A stretch of 50,457 nucleotides of DNA from Shewanella cutis (GCF_022410515.1 NZ_JACSDI010000026.1:1-50457), one strand, 5' to 3'; shown: positions 8,079 through 17,484, counted from the stretch's first letter. Numbers and translations are program-made. The notes: generated from the letters alone by a model not told the origin.

Positions 8079-10910
8079 TTGAAAAGATGGATATTAGCCG
8101 TCGCGATTTCCGCGGCTCTTGCAGGTTGTGCCACCGAAACCTCAACCCAATTACCCGCAGGTGTAACGTTAATTGAAAATGTGCAATTGACAGACTCTCA
8201 AGTCGGTATTCCCTATAAGAAATATCAGCTTGCTAATGGCCTTACCGTGATTTTGCATCAGGATAGCTCAGATCCTTTAGTACACGTCGATGTGACCTAT
8301 CATGTAGGCTCAGCCCGTGAGCTCGCAGGTCGCTCTGGGTTCGCCCATTTGTTTGAACATATGATGTTCCAAGGTTCGGAGCATGTTGCCGATGAGCAGC
8401 ATTTTGAGGTGGTGACAGAGGCGGGCGGAATGCTTAACGGTTCCACCAATACCGATAGAACCAACTATTTTGAAACCGTGCCCAGCAATCAGCTTGAGAA
8501 AATGCTCTGGCTTGAGTCTGACCGCATGGGGTTTTTATTGCCAGCACTGACCAGTGAAAAATTTGAAGTACAGCGTGAGACGGTAAAAAATGAGCGCGCT
8601 CAACGGATTGATAATCAACCCTATGGCCGTATGAGCGAGCGGTTTAATCAAGCCATGTTTCCCGTAGGGCATCCTTATTCTTGGCCAGTGATTGGTTGGC
8701 CCGAGGATCTTAACCGCGCGACAGTGGATGATGTGAAGCACTTTTTTCAGCGTTGGTACGGTCCTAATAATGCCACACTGACCATTGGCGGTGATTTCGA
8801 TGAGCTGCAAGCGTTAGCTTGGGTGACCAAATACTTTGGTGAAATCCCCCGAGGTCCAGAGGTTCAGCCTGAGCCTAAGACCTTAGTTACGCTCGATAAA
8901 ACGCGTTATCTCTCAATGGAAGATAACGTACATTTACCCTTGATCCGTATTGGTTTTCCGACTGTGTATGCCAACCACCCCGATGAGGCTGCGCTGGATT
9001 TGTTAGCTAACATTTTGGGCGGCGGTAAAACCTCATTAGTCTATAAAAATTTGGTAAAAGATGGCTATGCGGTGCAGGCCAGTGTGAGCCAACCCTGTCA
9101 AGAGTTGGCGTGTCAGATGTCGATTTATGCCCTATCCAATCCGCAAAAAGGGGTTACCCTTGCTGAACTTGAGCAGCGTATTTTAGCCTCGATTAATGAA
9201 TTTGAGCAGCGCGGTGTGACCGACGACGATTTGCAAAAAGTCAAAGTACAGTTTGAGGCCGATACCATCTTTGGTCTGCAAAGCGTCAAAGGTAAAGTGT
9301 CTAACTTGGCGCTTAATCAAACCCTGTTTGGTAAACCCAATAAGATTGCTTCCGACCTTGCTCGTTACGCTAACGTCACGAAAGACGATGTGATGCGCGT
9401 ATTTAAAAAGTACATCAAAGACAAACCTATGGTAGTGATGAGTGTGGTGCCGCAGGGGATGACGGCGTTAATTGCCCATCCTGATAACTTCACTGCGCAA
9501 ACGCTGCCAGTCGCCCAAACGGCGGTTGAAGGTGAATTGCCTAACGCAAAATTGGTTTCAAGCTTTGATCGCTCAAAAATGCCCGCAACGGGTGCCGCGC
9601 CAGTGCTTAAAGTGCCGCAAATCTGGACCAGCAAGTTAGCCAATGGCATTGAAGTGATGGGCACTCAAAGCATTGAGACTCCAACGGTTGAGTTGGTGAT
9701 TTATCTTAATGGTGGTCATCGATTAGTCCCCGTCGAAAAGGCGGGACTGGCAAGTTTAACCGCAGAAATGCTCAATGAATCGACCCAAAAACGAAGCGGT
9801 GAACAATTGTCGCAGGCGCTCGAGATGTTAGGCAGCACGGTCGATTTTAGTGCATCGGAGTATCAAAGCACGATTAAGGTCTCTGCGCTCACTGAGCATT
9901 TGGATGAAACCTTAGCCATTTTAGAAGAAAAACTGTTTGAACCAGCCTTCAATGAGGCTGATTTTGCTCGGGTGAAGCAGCAACAACTCCAGCAAATTCA
10001 GCATATGCAGTCTAATCCGAGTTATCAGGCCAGTGCGGCGCTGTATAGCCTGCTCTATGGTGATAATAACGCCCTTGGGGTCACTGATACGGGGACCTTA
10101 GATTCAGTCGCTGCACTGACACTCGCCGATGTGAAGGCGTTTTATGCCGAGCAATACCGTGGTGCTAATGCCAAAATCATTACCGTGGCGAATCTTCCCG
10201 AAAATGCGCTATTGCCTAAATTGGCTGGATTGAGCAAATGGCAAGGTGAGGCGAGCGTATTGCCACCGCTCAAATCATTCCCTGCGCTTAAAGGGGGGAC
10301 CATTTATTTGATTGATAAACCGGGGGCGGCTCAATCGGTGATCAATATAGCGAAACGAGCTTTACCCTATGATGCAACAGGCAATTATTTTAAATCGTAT
10401 TTAATGAACTACCCTCTAGGAGGGGCTTTTAATAGTCGTATTAACCTTAACCTACGTGAGAATAAGGGCTATACCTATGGTGCGCGTACAAGCTTCTCGG
10501 GGACGGGCGAAGTGGGTGAGTTTATCGCCTCTAGTGATGTACGTACTGATGTAACTGCTAAAGCTGTAAATGAGTTTATTAAAGAAATCAAAGCTTACCA
10601 GCAGCAAGGGATGACTGATGCGGAGCTGACCTTTATGCGAAACTCGGTTTCCCAAGGGCAGGCGTTGGATTATGAGACGCCTTATCAGAAGGCGGGTTTT
10701 ATGCGAATGATTCAGCGTTATCAGTTAAGCCAAGATTTTACTACCGAGCAGGACAAAATTATAAATACTGTAACAAAAGATGAACTCAATGCCCTCGCGG
10801 CTTCCGAGCTAGATATCTCGAAAATGATTATCTTGGTTGTTGGCGATAAGGCTAAAATTGAAGCGGATTTAGCAACTTTAGGCTATCCAATTGAAACTTT
10901 AGTATTGTAA
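8079..10910 (+). CDS. M16 family zinc metallopeptidase, lipoprotein
   Basis: 943 residues from a TTG start, chosen because AAGGGGA at 8067-8073 is five bases upstream and the product then begins with a standard lipoprotein signal (LAGC, Cys17). ATG at 8061 and TTG at 8058 lie in frame upstream but have no good ribosome site. It is a tandem two-lobe M16 protein. The N-terminal lobe has the inverted zinc motif H90-L-F-E93-H94 and the distal ligand E172. The C-terminal lobe lacks the zinc motif and keeps the R/Y-containing NLRENKGYTYG stretch typical of this family. It probably degrades peptides at the periplasmic membrane face, together with the nearby Dcp and M28 enzymes (inference). Confidence 0.88.
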   Translation: MKRWILAVAISAALAGCATETSTQLPAGVTLIENVQLTDSQVGIPYKKYQLANGLTVILHQDSSDPLVHVDVTYHVGSARELAGRSGFAHLFEHMMFQGSEHVADEQHFEVVTEAGGMLNGSTNTDRTNYFETVPSNQLEKMLWLESDRMGFLLPALTSEKFEVQRETVKNERAQRIDNQPYGRMSERFNQAMFPVGHPYSWPVIGWPEDLNRATVDDVKHFFQRWYGPNNATLTIGGDFDELQALAWVTKYFGEIPRGPEVQPEPKTLVTLDKTRYLSMEDNVHLPLIRIGFPTVYANHPDEAALDLLANILGGGKTSLVYKNLVKDGYAVQASVSQPCQELACQMSIYALSNPQKGVTLAELEQRILASINEFEQRGVTDDDLQKVKVQFEADTIFGLQSVKGKVSNLALNQTLFGKPNKIASDLARYANVTKDDVMRVFKKYIKDKPMVVMSVVPQGMTALIAHPDNFTAQTLPVAQTAVEGELPNAKLVSSFDRSKMPATGAAPVLKVPQIWTSKLANGIEVMGTQSIETPTVELVIYLNGGHRLVPVEKAGLASLTAEMLNESTQKRSGEQLSQALEMLGSTVDFSASEYQSTIKVSALTEHLDETLAILEEKLFEPAFNEADFARVKQQQLQQIQHMQSNPSYQASAALYSLLYGDNNALGVTDTGTLDSVAALTLADVKAFYAEQYRGANAKIITVANLPENALLPKLAGLSKWQGEASVLPPLKSFPALKGGTIYLIDKPGAAQSVINIAKRALPYDATGNYFKSYLMNYPLGGAFNSRINLNLRENKGYTYGARTSFSGTGEVGEFIASSDVRTDVTAKAVNEFIKEIKAYQQQGMTDAELTFMRNSVSQGQALDYETPYQKAGFMRMIQRYQLSQDFTTEQDKIINTVTKDELNALAASELDISKMIILVVGDKAKIEADLATLGYPIETLVL

Positions 10911-10942
10911 ATTAGCTTTTCGGCCTTATATATACCTAACAA

Positions 10943-10983
10943 ACCCAAAGATACAAGTTTCAACCTCTTTAGGTTGTTTGGGT
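10943..10983 (+). terminator. Weak hairpin after the M16 gene
   Basis: CAACCT/AGGTTG stem at 10961-10976 with a CTTT loop, flanked by pairing ACCCAAA (10943-10949) and TTTGGGT (10977-10983). There is no long T-tract, so terminator function is doubtful. Confidence 0.4.
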
Positions 10984-11049
10984 ATAAATTGCAGACAAGT
11001 TAATCGTGCAGCACAAAGTGGCTGTTGTCTAAAGTGTTAAAGTGTATGG

Positions 11050-11170
11050 CGGTGACAGCATTAGCTGTCACCGTCTGCGTTTCATCGCAGAAGAATGTAA
11101 TTTGGCTTGCCCCATGGACAGGTTTAGATTTATTTTGAGGCGTATTTTGAAAGATAAGCCTCAAAATAAA
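11050..11170 (+). promoter_or_regulatory. Hairpin-rich leader of gshA
   Basis: Two perfect stem-loops lie in the 314 bases between the M16 gene and gshA. The first is a 10-base-pair stem with loop ATTA at 11050-11073. The second has a 13-base-pair stem (11129-11141 with 11158-11170) and a 16-base loop. Neither is followed by a T-tract, so they look more like leader structures than terminators. The gshA start is 55 bases after the second. Confidence 0.5.
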
Positions 11171-11224
11171 GGTCTGACTGTTAACCTTGTCGCGATAGCG
11201 AACCACCAATCAGAGAAGCGCAAA

Positions 11225-12796
11225 TTGAAGCCATTCAATGAATTAGTACAACATTTCTCGGACGCTCAAGGGCGTGCCGCACTCCTTGGCATGTTACGTG
11301 GAATTGAGCGTGAAGCACTGCGTATCGACGAGTCAGGCTACCTTGCGTTAGATGGGCATCCATTGGAGCTTGGTTCGGCATTAACGCATTCGCGCATTAC
11401 GACAGATTATAGTGAGGCACTGCTTGAATTTATCACTCCGGTGAATAATCAGGTTGAGCCGCTATTGCAAGGTTTGACCGAGACCCATGCCTTTAGCGTG
11501 CGGCATTTGCATGGTCAGCGCTTGTGGCCCGTGAGCATGCCCTGCTATGTAAAAGATGAGGCGAATATCCCCATTGCTCGGTACGGCACGTCGAACACGG
11601 GTAAGATGAAAACCTTGTATCGTAAAGGTTTAACTTACCGTTACGGCGCCTTGATGCAGATTATCTCTGGGGTGCATTTTAACTTTTCGGTTTCGCAGGA
11701 GCTATGGCAAAGCCTCTATGAGTTGAGTGATAAAAGCTTGAGCTTTGAGGATTTTATCTCCGAGTCTTACTTCGGACTTATCCGCAATTATCGCCGTTTG
11801 GTCTGGGTGTTGCCTTATTTGTTTGGTGCCTCTCCAGCGTTGTGTAGCTCATTTATCAAGGGGCAAAAGACCGATTTACGTTTTGAAAAGTCGGGACGCG
11901 GCACTTTGTATTTACCCTATGCAACGTCGCTGCGGATGAGCGATTTGGGCTATACCAACAAAGAGCAAGAAGATCTCAATATTAGTTATAACTCTCTGCC
12001 CGAGTATTTGGCGGGGATTAAAGCGGCAATTAAGATGCCATCGGCCAACTTTGCCAATATTGGGGTGAAGGTGGATGGTGAATATCGTCAACTCAATGCT
12101 AACGTGCTGCAAATTGAGAACGAATTTTACTCACCCATCCGTGCTAAACGGGTGACAAAAAGTGGTGAGAAACCCTCAGAGGCCCTTGCTCGTGCTGGGG
12201 TGGAATATATTGAGGTGCGTGCATTAGATGTCAATCCCTTTAGCCCTATCGGGATTGAGGCAAGCCAAGTACGCTTCCTCGACTTATTCTTACTCTATTG
12301 TTTATTAACACCATCACCTAAGTCAGATGCCGCTGAAGAGGTGCGATTAAGCGCCAACTTAAAGTCAGTGGTACTTGAGGGACGTAAGCCTGGACTTGAG
12401 CTGCTTACGGCAACGGGAACATTATCATTACAGACATGGCTCTTGGAGCTATTTGATCACTTATCGTCACTGGCAGTATTACTCGATGGTGAAACAAATG
12501 CTTATCAAGCAGCCTTAGCCCATTGGCGAGACGCTGTGGTTGATCCACAGAAAACCTTGTCTGGCCAAGTGCTTCAGCAATTGGTTACCAAGGGGCAAGA
12601 TCATGGTCAGTGGGTGATGTCATTGGCACAGCAATACCATCAATATTTCATCGATTACCCATTATCCTCAGAAGCAGTGAGCGATTATGACGCTGAGGCG
12701 CAAAGTTCGTTAGCCAAACAAGTGGAATTAGAGGCTGCACAGAGCGCGGTATCCTTTGATGATTATCTGACTGACTATTTCGGTGCGCCAGCCTAA
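11225..12796 (+). CDS. gshA: Glutamate-cysteine ligase
   Basis: Catalyses the ATP-dependent joining of glutamate and cysteine, the first step of glutathione synthesis, in the cytoplasm. From the TTG start at 11225 it is 523 residues, close to the length of Escherichia coli GshA (518). The start is supported by AGAGAAG six bases upstream. The same frame stays open for 61 codons further up, but that stretch has no counterpart in GshA proteins that I recall and overlaps the leader hairpins. The proteobacterial type-1 signature is visible: GIEREALRI near the N-terminus, SRITTDYSEALLEFITP, then the central YGTSNTGKMK and RYGALMQIISGVHFNFS. It overlaps the next gene's earliest possible start by one base. 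Confidence 0.93.
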   Translation: MKPFNELVQHFSDAQGRAALLGMLRGIEREALRIDESGYLALDGHPLELGSALTHSRITTDYSEALLEFITPVNNQVEPLLQGLTETHAFSVRHLHGQRLWPVSMPCYVKDEANIPIARYGTSNTGKMKTLYRKGLTYRYGALMQIISGVHFNFSVSQELWQSLYELSDKSLSFEDFISESYFGLIRNYRRLVWVLPYLFGASPALCSSFIKGQKTDLRFEKSGRGTLYLPYATSLRMSDLGYTNKEQEDLNISYNSLPEYLAGIKAAIKMPSANFANIGVKVDGEYRQLNANVLQIENEFYSPIRAKRVTKSGEKPSEALARAGVEYIEVRALDVNPFSPIGIEASQVRFLDLFLLYCLLTPSPKSDAAEEVRLSANLKSVVLEGRKPGLELLTATGTLSLQTWLLELFDHLSSLAVLLDGETNAYQAALAHWRDAVVDPQKTLSGQVLQQLVTKGQDHGQWVMSLAQQYHQYFIDYPLSSEAVSDYDAEAQSSLAKQVELEAAQSAVSFDDYLTDYFGAPA

Positions 12797-12813
12797 TGAG
12801 TCAAGGTGTGAAG

Positions 12814-13257
12814 ATGCGGACATTTATTCTCGCTGCCAGTTTGCTTGGGTCTACTGCGTTACTCTCTGGTTGCGCTTCATCCCCTGAAGATGATTTAAGT
12901 TGTGGTACGGTATCGGGCTATTTGCAACCCGATGCTAGTACCCATTGGTATCGAGTGGTGGTGACTCATCTAGATGGTAAGCCTGTGGTCTCAAAGCCTA
13001 ATTATCAATTAGCACCTGGGGAATATGAGTTTACCGTTGCCGAGTTGATTGATGCTCCATCGCTTGGGGTGTCCCTTAGTGCACGAACGCCAAAAACCTT
13101 CACATTAATGGTGGAAGGGCACCAGCGTTACCACATAGGAGCATTATTCCACACGGATAAACGCTACATGGGTAAAGATACTAACTATTGGGAGCCCGGT
13201 GTGTGGCAGCAAGAAAATCATGACTGTCAGTTTGATTTGAGTCCTGAAACAAAATAG
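12814..13257 (+). CDS. Hypothetical lipoprotein downstream of gshA
   Basis: 147 residues; I do not recognise the family. It starts with a classical lipoprotein signal (LLSGCASS; Cys20 from this start). The mature part is mostly beta-strand-like, with two further cysteines (in LSCGTV and HDCQF) that could form a disulfide. I chose ATG 12814 because AAGG lies seven bases upstream; ATG 12796, overlapping the gshA stop as TAATG, is the alternative and would suggest translational coupling. Co-transcription with gshA is likely. The MITE follows 50 bases after the stop. An envelope role is the only inference the sequence allows. Confidence 0.75.
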   Translation: MRTFILAASLLGSTALLSGCASSPEDDLSCGTVSGYLQPDASTHWYRVVVTHLDGKPVVSKPNYQLAPGEYEFTVAELIDAPSLGVSLSARTPKTFTLMVEGHQRYHIGALFHTDKRYMGKDTNYWEPGVWQQENHDCQFDLSPETK

Positions 13258-13309
13258 CTTGTGTTAACAATGGATTGTCATTTCTGCTAATGAGTGTTGC
13301 CTGAACTTA

Positions 13310-13572
13310 TACCAATCGTATTAAATATCTGTTCATTCAGCGGGAGTTAAACGGGCTTTAGACAAGGCGAAGGCTTGAAGGCATAGTGGCGCTCTGTCGA
13401 AAGCCTTAAACGCAGTATAAAGCCCGTTCAACCCCGCCCTTCGGGAGCCTCACAGGCATCTCACTCCCGTGTTACATTGACTTAAAAGGGAATCACCATT
13501 TCTTCGTCAATGCGCCTTGGATTGAGATGCCTGTGAGGCTCTGAACTGATTAGATATTTAATGTGATTGGTA
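13310..13572. mobile_element. Probable MITE (263 bases) with terminal inverted repeats
   Basis: The ends are near-identical in inverted orientation: TACCAATCGTATTAAATATC on the left, and the complement of the right end reads TACCAATCACATTAAATATC. A TTA triplet flanks both sides (13307-13309 and 13573-13575), consistent with a 3-base target duplication. Inside are two more inverted repeats: an 11-base pair (13350-13360 with 13418-13428) and a perfect 19-base pair (13445-13463 with 13523-13541). No transposase is encoded. It fills most of the 422-base gap between two lipoprotein genes and may also stop transcription from gshA. Confidence 0.85.
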
Positions 13573-13679
13573 TTAGGCGCTTAAGTGATTTTGACGCCAA
13601 AAATAGATTTGAGGCTTTGGCGTATTCTACTACTGTGCGATGATGAGCCGTTTTTATTACTTGGGAGAATAAGCGCTTC

Positions 13680-14297
13680 ATGAATTGGCTTTCGACAACT
13701 CTGTTATGTACATCCATAGGTTTACTGTCTGGCTGCGCCACTTCTCCGCCTAAATCTCCTGAAAATATTTGCGATATTTTCCAAGAACATCGTTCATGGT
13801 ACGAAGCCGCAAAGGATACCCGCGATAAATGGGGTGTACCAGTGCATGTACCTCTGGCGATGATGTATCAAGAAAGCTCGTTTAAACATAATGCGGCGCC
13901 GCCGATGGAGTACTTTTTAGGCTTTATTCCCATTGGTCGAGCCAGTGATGCCTATGGTTATGCGCAGGCAAAATCTATGACGTGGGACGACTATGTTCGC
14001 GAGACGGGCAACAGTTGGTCTTCGCGCAGTAATTTTGATGATGCTATAGATTTTATGGGCTGGTTTATTTATAAGACCAATAAAATCAATGGGATTTCTA
14101 AGTGGGATGCGAGAGCGCAATATCTCAATTATCACGAAGGTTGGGGAGGCTATCGTCGGGGCTCTTATAAGTCTAAGGCATGGTTAGTGAAGGTTGCCAC
14201 TAAGGTCGATGATCGAGCGAAGCGTTACGCGGCGCAATATAAAACCTGCCAGAAAGATTTAGATTCCTCTTGGCTGTGGCGATTATTTTTTGATTAA
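13680..14297 (+). CDS. Lysozyme-fold (SLT-type transglycosylase-like) lipoprotein
   Basis: 205 residues with a lipoprotein signal (LLSGC, Cys19). It has lytic-transglycosylase hallmarks: the catalytic glutamate E65 in YQESSF, YGYAQ at 92-96 and the YLNYHEGWGGY segment near residue 150. Family enzymes cleave peptidoglycan glycan strands in the periplasm. The whole protein is one small catalytic domain without a LysM or other binding module. The start is well placed for the signal peptide, 105 bases after the MITE, so its promoter must lie in or very near the element. It is convergent with the GGDEF gene. Confidence 0.82.
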   Translation: MNWLSTTLLCTSIGLLSGCATSPPKSPENICDIFQEHRSWYEAAKDTRDKWGVPVHVPLAMMYQESSFKHNAAPPMEYFLGFIPIGRASDAYGYAQAKSMTWDDYVRETGNSWSSRSNFDDAIDFMGWFIYKTNKINGISKWDARAQYLNYHEGWGGYRRGSYKSKAWLVKVATKVDDRAKRYAAQYKTCQKDLDSSWLWRLFFD

Positions 14298-14348
14298 CCT
14301 TGCGCCTATGCACGAGGAACTTATTGACTATGAGCTGTTGCCGAATGC

Positions 14349-15611
14349 TTATTGCGGCAGCTGATTATTAGCCGCAATGGCTTCGAGTGCATTAACGGCC
14401 TGTTTTTTACCACGCTTTTGCTCATACATTGCATTATCAGCCTGTTTAAAAGACTTAGCCCAATCATTATCGTAGGGGGCGATGCCCACACTAAAATTGA
14501 GATTTAGGGGCGACTCATGATGTAACTTAAGGCGCATGGCATCCAGATCGTTTTCGATTAGTTCAAGCGGGCCATGGCATAGGGCGACAAACTCATCACC
14601 ACCAAACCGAGAGATAATGCCTTTGTGTTTCCAGAAACCTAGGATTGTTTTAGCGACTTCTTTTATTGCCACATCGCCGACCTGATGCCCCTGTTGATCA
14701 TTGATAATCTTGAGATTATCCATATCAATAATCACTAAAAAGCTGCCTAATTGAGCTTTAGGCTGCCAATGCTGTAAGGCATCTTCAAAGTTTTTACGGT
14801 TATAGAGCCCGGTTAAGTTATCGAAATTGGCTAGCTTGGTGATTTGCTGTGACTTTTGATACAAGGCAATGGCGTTGCTGGCCTCGTGGGTGAGGATAGA
14901 GACCAAATTACGGTCGTAGTCGTTAAAGGCGCCGACACTGCTGCTGTCGAGGTTGAGCATACCATAAAGTTTGCCATCAATTCGTATTGGGCTGGAGAGT
15001 GTGGAGCGTATCGGTTGCTTGGCTGCTGTAAGCAGCACCTGCTGCTGTTCATTTGTTAGCGTGCTTGCAGCATTGATATTTTTCATATCATCAACGACCA
15101 CTACACGGTCACATTTACCCTTGGTGAGTCGATACTCGAAGGATTGTTCAAGGGAAAAGTTCAGTCTTTTTAGCTTGTTCAGATCGAGTCCTACGACGGA
15201 TTCAAAATGTAGCTTGTGGTTATCCTCATTGACCTTGATGATGCTGCCCATTTCTGCACCATTAATAATACAGACAGCTTTATTGAGTAGGGCATCGAGA
15301 AATGCATGCTCATTTTTATATTGGCTTGATAGGTGGGCAAGTTCATAAATGGCATCATTAATACTGACAACCTGCTCTAAGTGTTGCCATAGGCGAGTTA
15401 AACGCCCCTGATGCAGATAGTAAATTAAGCTATAGGTAACGACATAGGTAAGACAAACAAACAGCAGGGGGAGAATGGTCCAGCCTTCTGTCGGGGCATT
15501 AAAAACAAACAATAAAACAAAGAGGACTATCGGCATAATCAACAGCAAGAGATGATAGCGATAATCCAAGCGATCTATAGTCTTACGTTTAAAATTATCC
15601 CTTAATTTCAC
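14349..15611 (-). CDS. Membrane GAF-GGDEF diguanylate cyclase
   Basis: 420 residues. Two hydrophobic segments (about residues 20-45 and 48-68) are followed by a GAF-like sensor domain (about 85-250) and a GGDEF domain (about 255-410) with intact RFGGDEF (GGDEF at 337-341). An intact motif predicts synthesis of cyclic di-GMP from two GTP. No RxxD inhibitory site is seen just before the motif, so product inhibition may be absent. The GAF ligand is unknown. The gene stands alone, with 148 bases separating it from the end of purK upstream. Confidence 0.88.
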   Translation of the reverse strand: MKLRDNFKRKTIDRLDYRYHLLLLIMPIVLFVLLFVFNAPTEGWTILPLLFVCLTYVVTYSLIYYLHQGRLTRLWQHLEQVVSINDAIYELAHLSSQYKNEHAFLDALLNKAVCIINGAEMGSIIKVNEDNHKLHFESVVGLDLNKLKRLNFSLEQSFEYRLTKGKCDRVVVVDDMKNINAASTLTNEQQQVLLTAAKQPIRSTLSSPIRIDGKLYGMLNLDSSSVGAFNDYDRNLVSILTHEASNAIALYQKSQQITKLANFDNLTGLYNRKNFEDALQHWQPKAQLGSFLVIIDMDNLKIINDQQGHQVGDVAIKEVAKTILGFWKHKGIISRFGGDEFVALCHGPLELIENDLDAMRLKLHHESPLNLNFSVGIAPYDNDWAKSFKQADNAMYEQKRGKKQAVNALEAIAANNQLPQ

Positions 15612-15708
15612 TCGGTAGTTCCTTTATTCGTGCTTCGGCTAGCTTGATTTTATCACCATATCACTCATTTATGCTGAGTAGGATAAGTATATAACAAACA
15701 TTAAAATC

Positions 15709-15744
15709 CACTGATAAGGGGACAACTTACTCCCCCTATCAGTG
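15709..15744 (-). terminator. Terminator after purEK
   Basis: 14-base stem with one mismatch (CACTGATAAGGGGA against TCCCCCTATCAGTG) and an eight-base loop, 16 bases past the purK stop. On the minus strand it is followed by GATTTTAATG, a weak T-tract. Confidence 0.6.
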
Positions 15745-15759
15745 CTGAATGCTATTAAA

Positions 15760-16857
15760 TTAGCTTTTTGTAAACTCAGCCAAAATCCAAGCGAGAGGTG
15801 CTTGATATTGGTTTGGCATCCATGTTTGTAGTGCACTAATGCTGTTTGTTAACACAGTAAGATTAGGCACCGAAAGATTTAAATGCCCGACTTTGCGGCC
15901 TGAACGTACTTCTTTGTTGTACCAATAGAGTTCTGCATTGGGCAAGCTTAACCAGCGGGCATCATTGTCAATACCAATCAGATTGACCATTACGCATTGA
16001 AAGTTCACCTGTGGCTGCGGAATGGCAATCCCACACAGGGCTCTTAAATGCAGTTGGAATTGATCCATATGGGTACCTGCTTGGGTCCAATGCCCTGAGT
16101 TATGCACCCGCGGTGCTAACTCGTTAACCAGCAGATTGTCGCCAACACGGAAGCATTCCATCGCCATCACGCCGACATATTCCAGCTCATGCATAATTGC
16201 GCTGAGCATGGTTTCGGCTTGGGCTTGCAGATGATCTAAACGAGCCAGTGGCGCAATCGACGCCATCAAAATGCCATCTTGATGCAGGTTAAGTGTTAAT
16301 GGATAAAACACGCATTGGCCTTCACGGGTACGCACGCCAACTAAGGACACTTCCTCATCGAAGTTTATCGCTTGCTCGGCAATGGCTAAGTTGCGCCAAT
16401 CATGGGGAATATCAACCGCTTCAGCTTGTTTTAGCCAATGCTGACCTTTGCCATCATAGCCGCCAGTGCGGCGCTTCATTAGAACTCTTGGGCCAAACGC
16501 TTGATACAGAGTTTCGACCTTTGTGTGATCATCAACGAGTGACCAAGGTGCTGTTGGGACGTTAAGCTGATCGAGTAAGCTTTTTTGGCTATAGCGATCG
16601 GCTAAGCGGCTAAAGACTGGGCCGTTAACAAAATGCGGATGGGTGCTGAGTTGTAAGCTTAAGGCGGATTCAGGCCACTGCTCACGTTCGGCGGTAATAA
16701 TATCGTTTGGCGCGAGGGGTAAAATATCATCCGTTGGCGTCATGATATCCACGGCGCGAACATTGATAGCCAGCGGCTCGCCAGCGTGGGTTAGCATGGC
16801 ACCCAGTTGGCCATTTCCTAATACCCAAACCTTAGGTTTTGCGCTTGCTTGAGTCAT
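15760..16857 (-). CDS. purK: N5-carboxyaminoimidazole ribonucleotide synthase
   Basis: 365 residues. Converts 5-aminoimidazole ribonucleotide, bicarbonate and ATP into N5-carboxy-AIR in purine synthesis. It begins with the PurK pattern VWVLGNGQLGAML, then shows ATP-grasp elements (LMKRRTGGYDGKGQ near residue 130; VNELAPRVHNSGHWT near 250). Its start overlaps the purE stop as TAATG, so the two are translationally coupled, and PurE would take its product directly. Length matches the family. Confidence 0.95.
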   Translation of the reverse strand: MTQASAKPKVWVLGNGQLGAMLTHAGEPLAINVRAVDIMTPTDDILPLAPNDIITAEREQWPESALSLQLSTHPHFVNGPVFSRLADRYSQKSLLDQLNVPTAPWSLVDDHTKVETLYQAFGPRVLMKRRTGGYDGKGQHWLKQAEAVDIPHDWRNLAIAEQAINFDEEVSLVGVRTREGQCVFYPLTLNLHQDGILMASIAPLARLDHLQAQAETMLSAIMHELEYVGVMAMECFRVGDNLLVNELAPRVHNSGHWTQAGTHMDQFQLHLRALCGIAIPQPQVNFQCVMVNLIGIDNDARWLSLPNAELYWYNKEVRSGRKVGHLNLSVPNLTVLTNSISALQTWMPNQYQAPLAWILAEFTKS

Positions 16858-17348
16858 TAGGCTTCCCTCGGATCGGGATTATCAAGCACGGCACGAGTTT
16901 GTTCTTCTCTGAAGGCGTCTAAACGAGCAGCAAGCGCTACATCGTTATTGGCTAAAATTTGGCAGGCGAGTAAACCAGCGTTAAAGGCTCCAGCTGTACC
17001 AATCGCTAAGGTGCCTACAGCGATCCCTTTAGGCATTTGCACGATAGACAGTAAGCTATCCATACCTGAGAGTGCTTTACTTTGTACTGGTACGCCTAAT
17101 ACGGGTAAGCGAGTTTTAGAGGCGATCATCCCAGGTAAGTGCGCGGCGCCGCCTGCACCACCGATAATAATTTTAAAACCACGGTCAGCGGCACCGGCTG
17201 CAAACTCCATCAGTTTATCTGGCGTTCTATGGGCTGATACAACTTCAACATGGTAAGGCACTTGCAGTTTATCCATGATCTCAGCGGCGGCTTCCATTGT
17301 GGGCCAATCACTCTTAGAACCCATAACAACAGCAACAAGGGCTTGCAT
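16857..17348 (-). CDS. purE: N5-carboxyaminoimidazole ribonucleotide mutase
   Basis: 163 residues. Rearranges N5-CAIR to 4-carboxy-AIR, the step after PurK. The class I signature GSKSDWPTMEAA is at the N-terminus, with SAHRTP near residue 40 and GGAGGAAHLPGMIAS in the middle. AAGGAG lies eight bases before the ATG. It is the first gene of a purE-purK operon. Confidence 0.96.
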   Translation of the reverse strand: MQALVAVVMGSKSDWPTMEAAAEIMDKLQVPYHVEVVSAHRTPDKLMEFAAGAADRGFKIIIGGAGGAAHLPGMIASKTRLPVLGVPVQSKALSGMDSLLSIVQMPKGIAVGTLAIGTAGAFNAGLLACQILANNDVALAARLDAFREEQTRAVLDNPDPREA

Positions 17349-17455
17349 GATAACTCCTTAACTCACTAATTTTAATTATATTACGACCTTGTTTCAGGTC
17401 TGGGTACAGTCGATGTTCCAAGGCCCTATTCGAGCAGGGAGCATCATGGCGCAGA

Positions 17456-17484
17456 ATAATACCATGTTAAGCTCGATTTCTGAC
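17456..17484 (-). promoter_or_regulatory. Candidate purEK promoter
   Basis: Minus strand: GTCAGA, 17 bases, TATTAT, with TGG directly before the -10 (an extended -10). The -35 match is weak. No convincing PurR operator is present over it. Confidence 0.4.

Noticed and set aside
11042..11224. 61-residue N-terminal extension of GshA
   Set aside because: Absent from GshA proteins I know, covers two hairpins, and a good ribosome site stands before the TTG at 11225.
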